A program made the translations under genes and the position numbers. The notes below the pieces were generated by a model. It saw only the letters and a program-made list of their open reading frames with translations. It did no database searches and was not told where the DNA came from. Positions 11,230-21,522 of a stretch of 64,000 nt of DNA are shown here, piece after piece. The DNA lies in NCBI GenBank assembly GCA_002943765.1, contig PQWQ01000006.1, positions 620,001-684,000 on the forward strand, in the 5' to 3' direction. The stretch is from Psoroptes ovis. Lineage: Eukaryota > Arthropoda > Arachnida > Sarcoptiformes > Psoroptidae. Position 1 is the first letter of the stretch. Every line of letters begins with the position of its first letter.

Positions 11230-11849
11230 TGTGACGTGACCGACCATGAAGCGTCGTCATGTCGGGAAAACAAAATTGAAAATTGTCATTTATAAAAATT
11301 TTTTATTGCACCATGGCTGAAGAATAGACATTTCTGATAATGACATTTGACCATGTGTGCTTGCTATTCAAATATTTGATAGCATATGTATATAACACCT
11401 TTTTTTTCATTTTATTGCTTTCTCTTTCAGTCTTTCCTTGTTTTTAATTATTAACATTCCTTTGCTCTTTTACTTTCACTGACCAAAATTCCTTTCTAAA
11501 TCCTTTCTGTCGCCACTTTCAATTTCATTTAATATTTTCCTTATCATATCTAAATTTCCGAATTCTGTAAATAAAAACTAACCTTTGAGTGTTCCGACTA
11601 TGTCGCGACAATTTCCTTTCCTTTCTTCTAACCCTTTACTTCTACTAAATTTTCTCTTTCATCCTAAAATTTTGTACACAAGAAAAATTTGAAAAACATA
11701 TAAATATTTGTAGAATTCTCATTTTAAAAATATCTTCGAGATCATTTTTTGTAAAACATTCATATTATTCATATTGTATCAAAAATCAATAGATCTCTTT
11801 GAATAAAGTTCTTTAAATTCGTAACTTAAAAATTTTTCGTGTCACAACA
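11230..11849 (+). repeat. 5' LTR of the BEL/Pao element (620 bp)
   Basis: Starts TGTGACGTGACC and ends GTGTCACAACA, giving short inverted ends (TGTGAC/GTCACA). A TATATAA box lies at 11389-11395 and an AATAAA signal at 11802-11807, consistent with a U3-R-U5 order. Confidence 0.9.
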
Positions 11850-12151
11850 TTCAATAAATTCGCGTAATATGAACCATTCTGGTCAACATTAAATTGATTT
11901 GTGGCAATGTCCAACTACTTTTAGATATCAGCCAACGACAGAATTATCATCGGTATTGTGATCATCGTAGAGAAAACTATCAGAGATCATCATCGAAAAT
12001 CGATAGACAAAAATTATTAATTCATTGCTATTGATAGACAAATTAGTATTGTCCAGCGAAATCCAACAGAAAAGACAACGATTTAATTTATAGAAGAAAT
12101 CTCGGTAATAACAGAAAATAATAGACAGTATCGAAAACCGAAAAAGAAAAA
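11850..12151 (+). other. BEL/Pao leader between 5' LTR and gag
   Basis: About 300 bp of untranslated leader. It should hold the primer-binding site and packaging signal, but I cannot assign either. Confidence 0.5.
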
Positions 12152-15100
12152 ATGGAATTACCGACAGATTTAAAGAAACGATTAAAGTCTTGTCGAATGC
12201 GGATCGCAATGGCCAAAGACAGTGAATTTTCCAAAGAAAAAGCAATTGAGTTAAAATCGACATTATTGAGACTACATGACGAAGTTATAGAATTTTACGC
12301 TGAGATAGACGACGATAACGATGATGGTCAGATACCAGAAGAATTCCAGAGCAAAGTTAAGAAATATACCAGATTGATCGATGACTATATTAAGTCGTTT
12401 AGTAGAGAATCATCGGAAGAAAATAGTTCCTCGATTTCCGACAGCAATACCGAGATAGTATCAAACAATAGTAGTAATGGTCATTCACCAGTAATGTTAA
12501 ACAACGACCGAAATATCGAGAACGCCAATGATGCTGCAAACACCAACCGAATTCAACCAGCGAATAATGCAGCAATCAATCCCCCAGCCAACAGAACATT
12601 CGACTTTGACGTGGCAAATATAAACAAAGATTGGATATCATTCAATGGCAATTACAGTCAATGGCCATCATATAAAAAGTTCATTGAAGATGCAGTTATT
12701 AACAATAATCGAATAGGTGAAACACAGAAGATTGCAACTTTATTAAAAACAACAATCGGCGAGCCATACGAATTGATAAAATTACGAATGGGATGTGTAT
12801 ATTCCATTGATTCCATTTGGTCTGAGTTCTGCTCAAATTACGATGATCCAGATAACATGGTCATCGAACTCAAATCATCTATCCATCGTCTAGAAAAAGT
12901 AAGAAATGAAAGAGATGTGTCGAATTGGAGAAAACTCAGCCAAGTAGTTAACAACGTCGAAATTGTATTGAACAAATTAAATCAAGTTAGTAGCCGAGAA
13001 TTTATTGACGCAGTTGCTGAGAAATTATATCATCAAGACAAATGGATTGCTGCTACCAAATGTAAAAAATTCTCTGATATCGCTAAATTGGTTCGCGAAC
13101 GATATCAGGATGCAGCCACAGCAGCACACAGTACTATTATAAAAAATGAAGATAGAGAACTTAATAAACGTAACCAAACCAATCTACAAACACGACAGCC
13201 GATACAAAGAATTGTGCAACGACCCTCAGTTTCAAGCATCAACGTAAAAATTTGTGACTTCTGTGATAAATCTCATCAGAATATTAGAGACCAGTTTGAA
13301 TGCGTCCGATCAATGGATCCAACAATCGTATCAGCAACAATTAGAAACAAAAATCTATGCTTTAAGTGTCTTAGAAAAAACCATCGATCCAAAGATTGCC
13401 GTCAACGTTTCGAGTGCAATATATGTCATCGTCAACATGCGACTGAAATGCATGCAGTATCCTCTATCAAAATTAATGCATCAGTTTCATCAATCACTGC
13501 AAACACACCTGATGCCAACAATAATGAAAACCAACAAACAAATACAATCAACTCAGGAGCAATCATCAACAGCATTAGTTCCATACAATCGACTATAGAC
13601 TTCCAAAATCAACCTATCGAATCAGCATCTGCTTGCTCAATCATTAATAGACCAATCAACATCTTTAAAATAATGAAATTAGGTGAATCTGAAAGCAGAC
13701 CAATGATCTTCGGTACTTGTAATGATAAACGATGTCGATTATTACTTGATGACGGTTCAAATGTATCCTTGATTCACAAAAATCTAATATTAGAGAACAG
13801 CACCGAAACATCAATATTAATGTATTCATCATCTCCAATGGGCGGTCATGATTATAATGATCAAAAAACATCATTGAAAATTTGCGATGACAAAACATCA
13901 ATCACAATCGACGTACGACTCTGTAATCTCACTGAAGAAGATTTAATAATAATTGGCACCGATAATTTAGCAAAATTCTATGATAACGACATCAACGACT
14001 TGAAAAAGGAAACGAAATTTGGAACAGTAAAATTCAGACCGCGACAATGGGCTAAAGTGAACTCTATCGAAAACAAATATTATACCGACAATGAATATAC
14101 AACAGATCAACTTAGAGAAATAATCGATGAACCAACAGAATTGTCGGATTGCAGTGACGACTTAATAATAGAAAAAACATCTACAGGCAGATATCAGACT
14201 AGACTACCGTTCCTCAGCGATGTACGTCCCATCAACAACTTCGATGCGGCTCTATCCAATCTTAAAAGGCTCATTATCGTGTTGAAAAAGAAAAATATCT
14301 TCGATGTCTACGAGAAACAACTAATGCAGTATCTCAACGACGATCAAGCTGTGGAAGTTTATAGTAAAGATGGTTATTTCCTGCCCCACCATCACGTCTT
14401 TCGAGATTCACCCACAACGCCCATACGTGTGGTTTTCAATGGATCATTCGGCCAACAATCTATCAATGAAACGTTATGGAAAGGAGTAGCCCGAAACTTA
14501 GACATCTTTAAACACTTAATTCAGTTCCGTCTAGGCCGATACGCCGTGACAGCAGACCTGTCTAAGGCATTTCTGCAAATATTAATTCACCCTGACGACC
14601 AAAAATATCTGCGATATATGTGGATTAATTCTAATAATGAACTTAAAACGTATCAACTAAAAGTGTTACCATTTGGGCTAATATCGTCACCAGCAATATT
14701 GACTGCAGTTACCAAAAGATTATTGTGCGATAATGATTTACATAGAACAGCTGACGCTATATACATGGATGATATAATACTAGCTAACGACAACGAAACA
14801 GACTTGAAATTAGAAATCAAAAAAGTTCATCATTGTTTCAATGCATCCGGCTTCAAGCTTCAGAAAGGTCACTCCAACAGTGCAACTGTCCAGGAAATAT
14901 TTGAAGAGACGCAAACGGACAGAACAACGGTATTGGGCATCGTTTGGGAAAAACTAAATGATAGATTGTGTCATCGAGAAACCGAATTACAGACAATAAG
15001 AACGAAGAGAGACCTTTTGTCAACGATCGGCAAAATCTTCGATCCCTACGGTGTATTAGATCCGTGGAAGCTATTGCTAAGAAGCGAGTTTCGAAAAATA

Positions 15101-17089
15101 ATTGGGCTAGATTGGGACGAGAAGCTCCCGGATGGTGTCATGACAGTCGTGAATAGACACATCGAAAACTATACAATGTTATTTAAGATCAGTATTGAAA
15201 GAAGAATATGGAAAACCGGCGAAATACACGGATTTTCCGATGCATCAGCCGATGCTTATGGTTACGTTATATATCAAAAAGTTGGTGACAGATTTAATTT
15301 TATCCTTGGAAAATCGAAAATAGCGCCACAGAAAAGAGACATTACAATCGTACAATTAGAATTATTGGCATTGAGCGAGATGACTAAAATGTTAGTTAAA
15401 ATCAAAGATATCGTCGGTCTACCAACAATAGCCTATTCCGATTCGCAGTCCAACATCGATCGATTGAAATCCTCACCAAATGGCCAAAAGAAACAAATAG
15501 CCACGCAGCTATTCAAGCTAATGAAATTGATCAATCATAATAATATTCAAGTACATCATATTGCTGGCAAATACAATCCAGCTGACCTATTTAGTAGAAT
15601 AGTATCGACCAAAGTGTTTTTGAAAAAATTCAAACCCACTATTGAGGCATCCAAATTAATTGGAATAACCACACCACCGACATTGGTATACAAAGTCTTA
15701 GCTGTTTCCGCTGACACTTTCGAATATTATGATCATATTGATGACTTTAAGAAGTTGACATCGATTACCGAAATATTCAAGTTTATCGACAATTTAATAG
15801 AAAAACCAATTACCACAATCGAACGATGGAATATTGTACATCGATTCGCGCAAGCAGATTTCAATCCTGATTCAACATCGACTAACATAGAAAATATTGA
15901 TGGTATATTAAGAGTAAGGACCAGAGAACCAACATTTTCTCCCGTTTTCATTCCTCCTGAAAGTAATCTTGTACCAGCATTAATCGACTATTATCATGAG
16001 AAATGCTTACATGGCGGTGTTAAAACAACTTGCGCCCATATCAAGTCCGTGTACAGCATTAAAAATCTGGACCGAAAAGTTCGTAGAAGAATTGGAAACT
16101 GCAAAACGTGCAAACGTTTGAATGGTTCACGCGTTCAACAACCTTTCGCACAACTCCCGGTGGAACGCACCGAATTTATTGAACCCTTCAAAGTAGTTTC
16201 TATTGATTTTTTTGGTCCCTTACAATTCCGAAATGGCAAAAATTTCTATGGACTTTTACTGACTTGCTTTTCATCTCGAATGATCATCATCGAATTAGTA
16301 AAATCATTAAATACGACAGCGACTAAAATAGCTTTAACCAACATATTCGCAAGAGTAGGAATGCCATCTTACATACACAGCGACAACGGTACAAGTTTTC
16401 GAAAATGTTCTAAAGATCTACAAATATTGTTTAATAATTTGACATTATATCAACAACAGTCTATTGAGCCAATTAAATGGTCCTTTTGTTCGCCGTACGC
16501 TCCATGGCAGAACGGATGTGCGGAACGTATGATTGGAATTGTTAAGAAATGTTTGTTCGCTCTCAATCAGACGTTTGCTTCAATGGAAGAAGCACGATCG
16601 ACATTTCTTCAGATCGAGTCTACTATTAACAATCGACCAATAATCCAGGATGACACTCGGTGGTTAACACCATTCGAGATTGCTTACGGCAGAAAGAGCT
16701 ATCCATCTGTTATTGATACCTTCATTTACACTGACAAACTATGGTGCAAACAACTCATCGAGAAACGAGACAAATTTAAGTTACTATGGCAGTCACAATA
16801 TTTAGAAGAACTCAGAAAGATAACTGCTAAGAAAGAAACAACATTTAAGATTGGAGATGAAGTATTGATTCCAGAAATACTGAAAAAACGGAAGGATTGG
16901 CCTATCGCAAAGGTGATTAGTGTCAAGAAATCTTCAGACGGTATCGTTCGTGAAGTGACTTTGGATTTAGACAAGAAAATTATTACAAGACCCACAAACG
17001 GCCTGGTCCATCTCGGGCGGGAGTGTGACGTGACCGACCATGAAGCGTCGTCATGTCGGGAAAACAAAATTGAAAATTGTCATTTATAA
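12152..17089 (+). CDS. BEL/Pao Gag-Pol polyprotein (1645 aa)
   Basis: One open frame encodes all domains. Gag is at the N-terminus with Cys/His clusters at residues about 368-440 (CDFCDKSH, then CFKCLRKNHRSKDC). An aspartic protease has DDGS at 533-536. A reverse transcriptase has YMDD at 871-874. RNase H has GFSDAS at about 1027-1032. The integrase has a HHCC-type zinc region (HEKCLHGG ... CKTC) and a catalytic triad Asp1352, Asp1411 and Glu1458, followed by a C-terminal SH3-like part. Gag and Pol share one frame, which is usual for BEL/Pao. The stop codon lies 66 nt inside the 3' LTR. No frameshift or premature stop is seen. Confidence 0.93.
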   Translation: MELPTDLKKRLKSCRMRIAMAKDSEFSKEKAIELKSTLLRLHDEVIEFYAEIDDDNDDGQIPEEFQSKVKKYTRLIDDYIKSFSRESSEENSSSISDSNTEIVSNNSSNGHSPVMLNNDRNIENANDAANTNRIQPANNAAINPPANRTFDFDVANINKDWISFNGNYSQWPSYKKFIEDAVINNNRIGETQKIATLLKTTIGEPYELIKLRMGCVYSIDSIWSEFCSNYDDPDNMVIELKSSIHRLEKVRNERDVSNWRKLSQVVNNVEIVLNKLNQVSSREFIDAVAEKLYHQDKWIAATKCKKFSDIAKLVRERYQDAATAAHSTIIKNEDRELNKRNQTNLQTRQPIQRIVQRPSVSSINVKICDFCDKSHQNIRDQFECVRSMDPTIVSATIRNKNLCFKCLRKNHRSKDCRQRFECNICHRQHATEMHAVSSIKINASVSSITANTPDANNNENQQTNTINSGAIINSISSIQSTIDFQNQPIESASACSIINRPINIFKIMKLGESESRPMIFGTCNDKRCRLLLDDGSNVSLIHKNLILENSTETSILMYSSSPMGGHDYNDQKTSLKICDDKTSITIDVRLCNLTEEDLIIIGTDNLAKFYDNDINDLKKETKFGTVKFRPRQWAKVNSIENKYYTDNEYTTDQLREIIDEPTELSDCSDDLIIEKTSTGRYQTRLPFLSDVRPINNFDAALSNLKRLIIVLKKKNIFDVYEKQLMQYLNDDQAVEVYSKDGYFLPHHHVFRDSPTTPIRVVFNGSFGQQSINETLWKGVARNLDIFKHLIQFRLGRYAVTADLSKAFLQILIHPDDQKYLRYMWINSNNELKTYQLKVLPFGLISSPAILTAVTKRLLCDNDLHRTADAIYMDDIILANDNETDLKLEIKKVHHCFNASGFKLQKGHSNSATVQEIFEETQTDRTTVLGIVWEKLNDRLCHRETELQTIRTKRDLLSTIGKIFDPYGVLDPWKLLLRSEFRKIIGLDWDEKLPDGVMTVVNRHIENYTMLFKISIERRIWKTGEIHGFSDASADAYGYVIYQKVGDRFNFILGKSKIAPQKRDITIVQLELLALSEMTKMLVKIKDIVGLPTIAYSDSQSNIDRLKSSPNGQKKQIATQLFKLMKLINHNNIQVHHIAGKYNPADLFSRIVSTKVFLKKFKPTIEASKLIGITTPPTLVYKVLAVSADTFEYYDHIDDFKKLTSITEIFKFIDNLIEKPITTIERWNIVHRFAQADFNPDSTSTNIENIDGILRVRTREPTFSPVFIPPESNLVPALIDYYHEKCLHGGVKTTCAHIKSVYSIKNLDRKVRRRIGNCKTCKRLNGSRVQQPFAQLPVERTEFIEPFKVVSIDFFGPLQFRNGKNFYGLLLTCFSSRMIIIELVKSLNTTATKIALTNIFARVGMPSYIHSDNGTSFRKCSKDLQILFNNLTLYQQQSIEPIKWSFCSPYAPWQNGCAERMIGIVKKCLFALNQTFASMEEARSTFLQIESTINNRPIIQDDTRWLTPFEIAYGRKSYPSVIDTFIYTDKLWCKQLIEKRDKFKLLWQSQYLEELRKITAKKETTFKIGDEVLIPEILKKRKDWPIAKVISVKKSSDGIVREVTLDLDKKIITRPTNGLVHLGRECDVTDHEASSCRENKIENCHL
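17015..17023 (+). other. Polypurine tract of the BEL/Pao element
   Basis: GGGCGGGAG directly abuts the TGTG start of the 3' LTR. It is the expected primer site for plus-strand DNA and also falls within the coding frame. Confidence 0.7.
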
Positions 17090-17643
17090 AAATTTTTTAT
17101 TGCACCATGGCTGAAGAATAGACATTTCTGATAATGACATTTGACCATGTGTGCTTGCTATTCAAATATTTGATAGCATATGTATATAACACCTTTTTTT
17201 TCATTTTATTGCTTTCTCTTTCAGTCTTTCCTTGTTTTTAATTATTAACATTCCTTTGCTCTTTTACTTTCACTGACCAAAATTCCTTTCTAAATCCTTT
17301 CTGTCGCCACTTTCAATTTCATTTAATATTTTCCTTATCATATCTAAATTTCCGAATTCTGTAAATAAAAACTAACCTTTGAGTGTTCCGACTATGTCGC
17401 GACAATTTCCTTTCCTTTCTTCTAACCCTTTACTTCTACTAAATTTTCTCTTTCATCCTAAAATTTTGTACACAAGAAAAATTTGAAAAACATATAAATA
17501 TTTGTAGAATTCTCATTTTAAAAATATCTTCGAGATCATTTTTTGTAAAACATTCATATTATTCATATTGTATCAAAAATCAATAGATCTCTTTGAATAA
17601 AGTTCTTTAAATTCGTAACTTAAAAATTTTTCGTGTCACAACA
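17024..17643 (+). repeat. 3' LTR of the BEL/Pao element (620 bp)
   Basis: Same length and, line by line, the same sequence as the 5' LTR. The first 66 bases also encode the C-terminus of Gag-Pol. The following TTCTTC is the right copy of the target duplication. Confidence 0.9.
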
Positions 17644-18520
17644 TTCTTCATTTCTCAATTACAGACTTTTTCAATTCAATTGATTCATTCTTATGGCCGA
17701 TTTAAGGTAATTTTGAAATTGATTTCAAATCATTACTAATAACTTTTTCAGTCATTTTCAGAATCATGTTAGGGCAAAATCTAGCCATCATCATTGAAAA
17801 TGAAGAAATGTTTTGAACTTGAATGATGATTGATCATTGCGATTCTTTGATTCAATTGATGAAGTGAAAATGAACATTGTGAATTTATCTGATCACACCT
17901 TGACGTTTCTTCGAACTGGCCACTTGTTGTTTGGGTTTCGACTTTCGCTTTGACTTGGCCACTGTTGACTTCTTCATCTGATCAATAACTCTTGATTCAA
18001 AATGTTCATTTTTCTTCATCATTTGATCAAAGAATTAATAAGATCGATCAACACTTCGAGTCATTGTTATTTATTCAATTTCATTGATGATTGACTCATG
18101 GATGCTATCGACGAAAATCTTAAGGTAAATCACTTCAATTTCTTCTAAATTATGATTCTGATACTATCTATTTTGTAATTTAGATTCAATATCTCATTGA
18201 TGGTCGATGAAATTGGCACAATCGCGGAATACATCACTGTTCGATAAAACGAAGCACCTTATTTCAGAGGTCAATCTATAAATCACCAATTTCCGCAGCA
18301 AACGATTGGAACATTGAAGATTTCAATTGGTGGCGGCTTATATTCTCCATCTGAGCCGGTTTAGATCATTAAAACAAGCGATTTGATATAACATCAGTTT
18401 TATGCCATCATTACTTATAATTTTTAATTTTTTTAATTAATTATTAATCAATTAAATAAAATTTTAATAAAATTTAATTAAATTACATTCGTACATGACA
18501 AGTATATGTGAGGTATGAAT
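17644..18520. repeat. Rest of the interrupted unit and duplicated block, copy C
   Basis: Directly after the retrotransposon the sequence continues the 11187 repeat unit (TTCTTC, then a pyrimidine tract ending TTACAG). 'ttaag|gtaatttt' follows at 17704, a CAG|AATCA site at 17758, and hairpin module C. The block thus extends the array on the left of the insertion. It has no open frame. Confidence 0.5.
17870..18009. repeat. Hairpin module, copy C
   Basis: Arms are ATGAACATTG (17870-17879) and AATGTTCAT (18001-18009). Both inner TGGCCA sites are kept (17917-17922 and 17956-17961). Length is 140 bp, against 149 and 142 in the other copies. Confidence 0.6.
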
Positions 18521-19226
18521 AGGGTTAGCATTTGGATGAGTCATCCTCCTCATGAGGGGGATGCGCGAACAATCAAATGCGCATTTCGCACATGCGCATT
18601 CATATGAAACCAAATGGGATTAGAACTGTGACAGTTACAACTGTTAGCAATACAAATTTTCGCTAACTATTTTCAATACATTTTTTAGGCCGCTGTTTTC
18701 CTGAGTGTTGATAATTATATTTATTTGTTTTTTATGACAATGATAACAACATGACAGAATTACAAAGCCAAGACAATTATCAGTGATGATTTCATTTTTT
18801 TTCAATTGATTGGTTATTTATTAGAAAATTTATTTTCTATTTGGTTGTAGACTTCAATCTTTAATTCAAGATAAAATTGCAACACAAAGATGGCCATTTA
18901 AATTATATTGGAACACTATCATCAAAATTTTTTTGTCTTAATCATTGATTGTCCGCCTCAGGATTAATTATTTGATAATATATATTTATTGATCGATTGA
19001 TTAGATAGTTTAATGTTTCGCATAGTTCATCAATCAGCCCCTCATTCATTCATATCTTTTTCAAATGATGTATTGCTTTCGATCATCAAGTGATTTATAA
19101 ATAATAATTTTTAATGCTCATAATTTATTTATAAACAAAATTTTCATTATTATTACTCATTCAATTACTCCAATTATTATTTTGCTGCTAAGATTTTCAA
19201 AAATTTCTCAAACTGAATAATAAAAA
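18521..19226. other. Short GC-richer patch and upstream region of TMEM165
   Basis: At 18543-18564 there is a near palindrome CATCCTCCTCATGAGGGGGATG. Nearby, AATGCGCA and TGCGCATT (about 18577-18602) form inverted arms. The block at 18661-18707 repeats 6935-7015. These look like parts of a short mobile element. From 18710 on the sequence is AT-rich and should hold the TMEM165 promoter and leader. Confidence 0.4.
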
Positions 19227-20027
19227 ATGGTTGCAACATTAATGTCAGATATACTATCGGTCAGTAATTCTACCGATACGAGTGATGATAATACCTTTTG
19301 GTCAAGATTGAATGAAGTGAAATTTATCCATGGATTTATTGCATCCTTTTCTGTGATTATTGTTTCTGAATTGGGTGACAAAACATTTTTCATTGCTGCT
19401 ATAATGGCAATGCGACATTCCCGTTTAAAAGTATTTGCCGCTGCAATGTTAGCTATATTAGTAATGAATACATTAGCGGTTTTGATGGGTATGGCCACAA
19501 CTGTTATACCACCTGTTGTAATAAAATATGCATCCAGTGGTTTATTTTTAATATTTTCAATAAAAATGTTTTATGAAGGTTGCAATATGACCGAAGAAGA
19601 TTCCAAAGAGGAAATGGAAGAAGTACAAAAAGCAATAAGTAAAAAAGAACTCTCAGCATCTGATTACTCGGCAATAGCACATCAAGATCCTGAAACGGGC
19701 ATTATAATACCACCGAAAAAAATTTCAATTGTTACTAAAATACGAAGAAAATTAATGCAATATTTATCATTAGTATTTATTGAAACATTCACGATGACTT
19801 TTCTAGCTGAATGGGGAGATCGTTCACAAATATCAACAATCATATTAGCGGCCAGTGATGATGTCTATGGTGTATTTTTCGGTGCATTATCTGGCCATTT
19901 TATTTGCACTGGGATAGCCGTACTTGGTGGCCGTATTATATCGCAAATGATTTCAGTCAAAACTGTTACAATATTAGGCGCATTCATCTTCTTATTATTT
20001 GCAATTTTAGGAATATTCCTTAAATAA
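19227..20027 (+). CDS. TMEM165: TMEM165/GDT1-family cation transporter
   Basis: A single open frame encodes 266 residues. The family carries Mn2+/Ca2+ in exchange for H+ across Golgi membranes and supports glycosylation. Both diagnostic ExGD[KR][ST] motifs are present, ELGDKT at 48-53 and EWGDRS at 195-200, each within hydrophobic helices. The two halves of about three helices are joined by a charged cytosolic loop (about 128-165). The protein lacks the long N-terminal extension of human TMEM165 (324 aa). The ATG sits in AAAAAATGG with no in-frame ATG nearby upstream. An AATAAA signal lies at 20249-20254. Confidence 0.93.
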   Translation: MVATLMSDILSVSNSTDTSDDNTFWSRLNEVKFIHGFIASFSVIIVSELGDKTFFIAAIMAMRHSRLKVFAAAMLAILVMNTLAVLMGMATTVIPPVVIKYASSGLFLIFSIKMFYEGCNMTEEDSKEEMEEVQKAISKKELSASDYSAIAHQDPETGIIIPPKKISIVTKIRRKLMQYLSLVFIETFTMTFLAEWGDRSQISTIILAASDDVYGVFFGALSGHFICTGIAVLGGRIISQMISVKTVTILGAFIFLLFAILGIFLK

Positions 20028-20668
20028 TTGTATAAATTTTTCATTATTTTGCCATCTTATAGATAATAATTATTCTTTATCATTTCTTTTCTATTCGCTT
20101 TTGTTTAAAAAAATCATCAGCGTCAAACAGATTGAATTATCGTTTGATGATCTCATTGAAAAAAAAATATATCTCATAAATTTCACTTCAAATAATTTCA
20201 TTGTTGACTTTATAAAAGAATCACTATTTCCATTTGATTATATTTTAAAATAAAGATTTATTTTTCTAATTATCATTATTTTCATCATTTAAATTCAAAA
20301 TAATTTGAAAAAAATATTCACTTGTTTTATTTATTAATTTTGTCGACAGATGGCGCTGGTAATCAACAGATCTACGTGCAAAATATCGGCAAATTTTGAC
20401 AAATTCATACGATGCATTGTTAACGACACGGCATCAAAAAAAAAAATTATCATCTGATGTGGACATCACAATAGATTGAGATTCAAATACAGATTTACTG
20501 ACACAAATAACCACGAGACAATTCATTCATTGAACTATTCACTGCATATCATTCACTCAAAATTTGTTCTTCATTTTCTTAATTTCATATTTTGAAAACA
20601 ATAAATTTAATTCATTAATTAATTTGTGATCAAACAGACTACAATACATCATTAGAGTTTAAGCAAAA
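20028..20668. promoter_or_regulatory. Intergenic region with a CTCF-like site
   Basis: The spacer between TMEM165 and coatomer zeta contains CAGATGGCGCTGG (20347-20359), which fits the core of the CTCF motif (AGRTGGCGC). No other gene is seen. A role as an insulator or promoter element for the downstream gene is inference from the motif alone. Confidence 0.35.
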
Positions 20669-21522
20669 ATGACAGTTGAATCATCATTATTGGCAAGTAT
20701 TTATATTTTTTTCGATTGATTGTGATAAGATAATGAATTTTTCCTCATGTGACTAGTCACATATTGAGCATATAATTTTGTGTTTTGAAATTGGAATAAT
20801 TTTTTTAAAAAATATTTTTGATCAAATGCAGGAACCTGATTTGTATTCGGTGAAAGCAATCGCAATACTTGACAATGATGGTAATCGAATATTTGCCAAG
20901 GTATATCTCTGACTATACAATTTTATTTCCTAATAATATTATTTTATTCAATTCTAGTATTATGATGACACATTCAATTCGATCAAAGATCAAAAAGCTT
21001 TTGAAAAAAATTTATTCAACAAAACACATCGCGCCAATGGTGAAGTAATCATGTTAGATGGTTTCACATGTATTTATCGTAATTCTGTTGATTTATTTTT
21101 CTACATAATGGGAAATGCTAATGAAAATGGTGTAAGTTTAATTTTTATTTTCATTGAATTAAGTCATAGTTGATGGATTTTTTTCAGCTAATATTGAACA
21201 ATATAATGAATTGTTTATTTGAATCAATATCACATATATTGAAGAAAAATGTTGAAAAAAAGACATTATTAGAAAATTTAGACATGATAATATTGGCAAT
21301 AGATGAAATTTGTGATGGAGGGTATGCCTTAATATGTGATATTTTTGCATGATTAAAACTCATGATCCATATTTATTTAGAATTTATCTCGAATCAGATC
21401 CGATTGCTGTTGTGCAAAAAGTAACATCCAACAAAATGGAAGATTTATCTTTTAATGAACAAACTGTTGCGCAAGTGCTTCAATCAGCACGTGAACAAAT
21501 TAAATGGTCATTATTGCGATAA
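20669..21522 (+). CDS. COPZ1: Coatomer subunit zeta (COPI)
   Basis: Five exons (20669-20692, 20832-20900, 20958-21131, 21188-21321, 21381-21522) give 180 residues, close to the 177 of human COPZ1. Zeta is the small adaptin-like subunit of the COPI coat, paired with gamma, that returns vesicles from Golgi to ER. Recognisable stretches are EPDLYSVKAIAILDNDGNR at the N-terminus, LKKNVEKKTLLENLD in the middle, and LQSAREQIKWSLLR at the C-terminus. Intron 1 has a GC donor (TTG|GCAAGT): it gives the expected SSLLEP junction, while the nearby GT would put a stop in frame. Confidence 0.93.

Larger units (their letters stand above)
11230..17643 (+). mobile_element. Complete BEL/Pao LTR retrotransposon, 6.4 kb
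   Basis: The element has two 620-bp LTRs that look identical by eye, one uninterrupted gag-pol frame of 1645 codons, a purine-rich tract GGGCGGGAG (17015-17023) directly before the 3' LTR, and a TTCTTC duplication of the target. There is no env-like frame. I could not identify a convincing primer-binding site just after the 5' LTR; the nearest TGG is at 11880, some 30 bases in. Matching LTRs and an open frame point to a recent insertion that may still be competent. Confidence 0.92.

Noticed and set aside
11880..11890. TGG as primer-binding site of the BEL element
   Set aside because: It lies 30 bases from the LTR end and I could not match the following bases to a tRNA 3' end with confidence.
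13254..13598. 114-codon frame inside gag
   Set aside because: Alternative frame of the polyprotein with no motifs.
18543..18602. Short palindromes as an origin or operator
   Set aside because: The eukaryotic context and the shared block with 6.9 kb make mobile-element ends the simpler reading.
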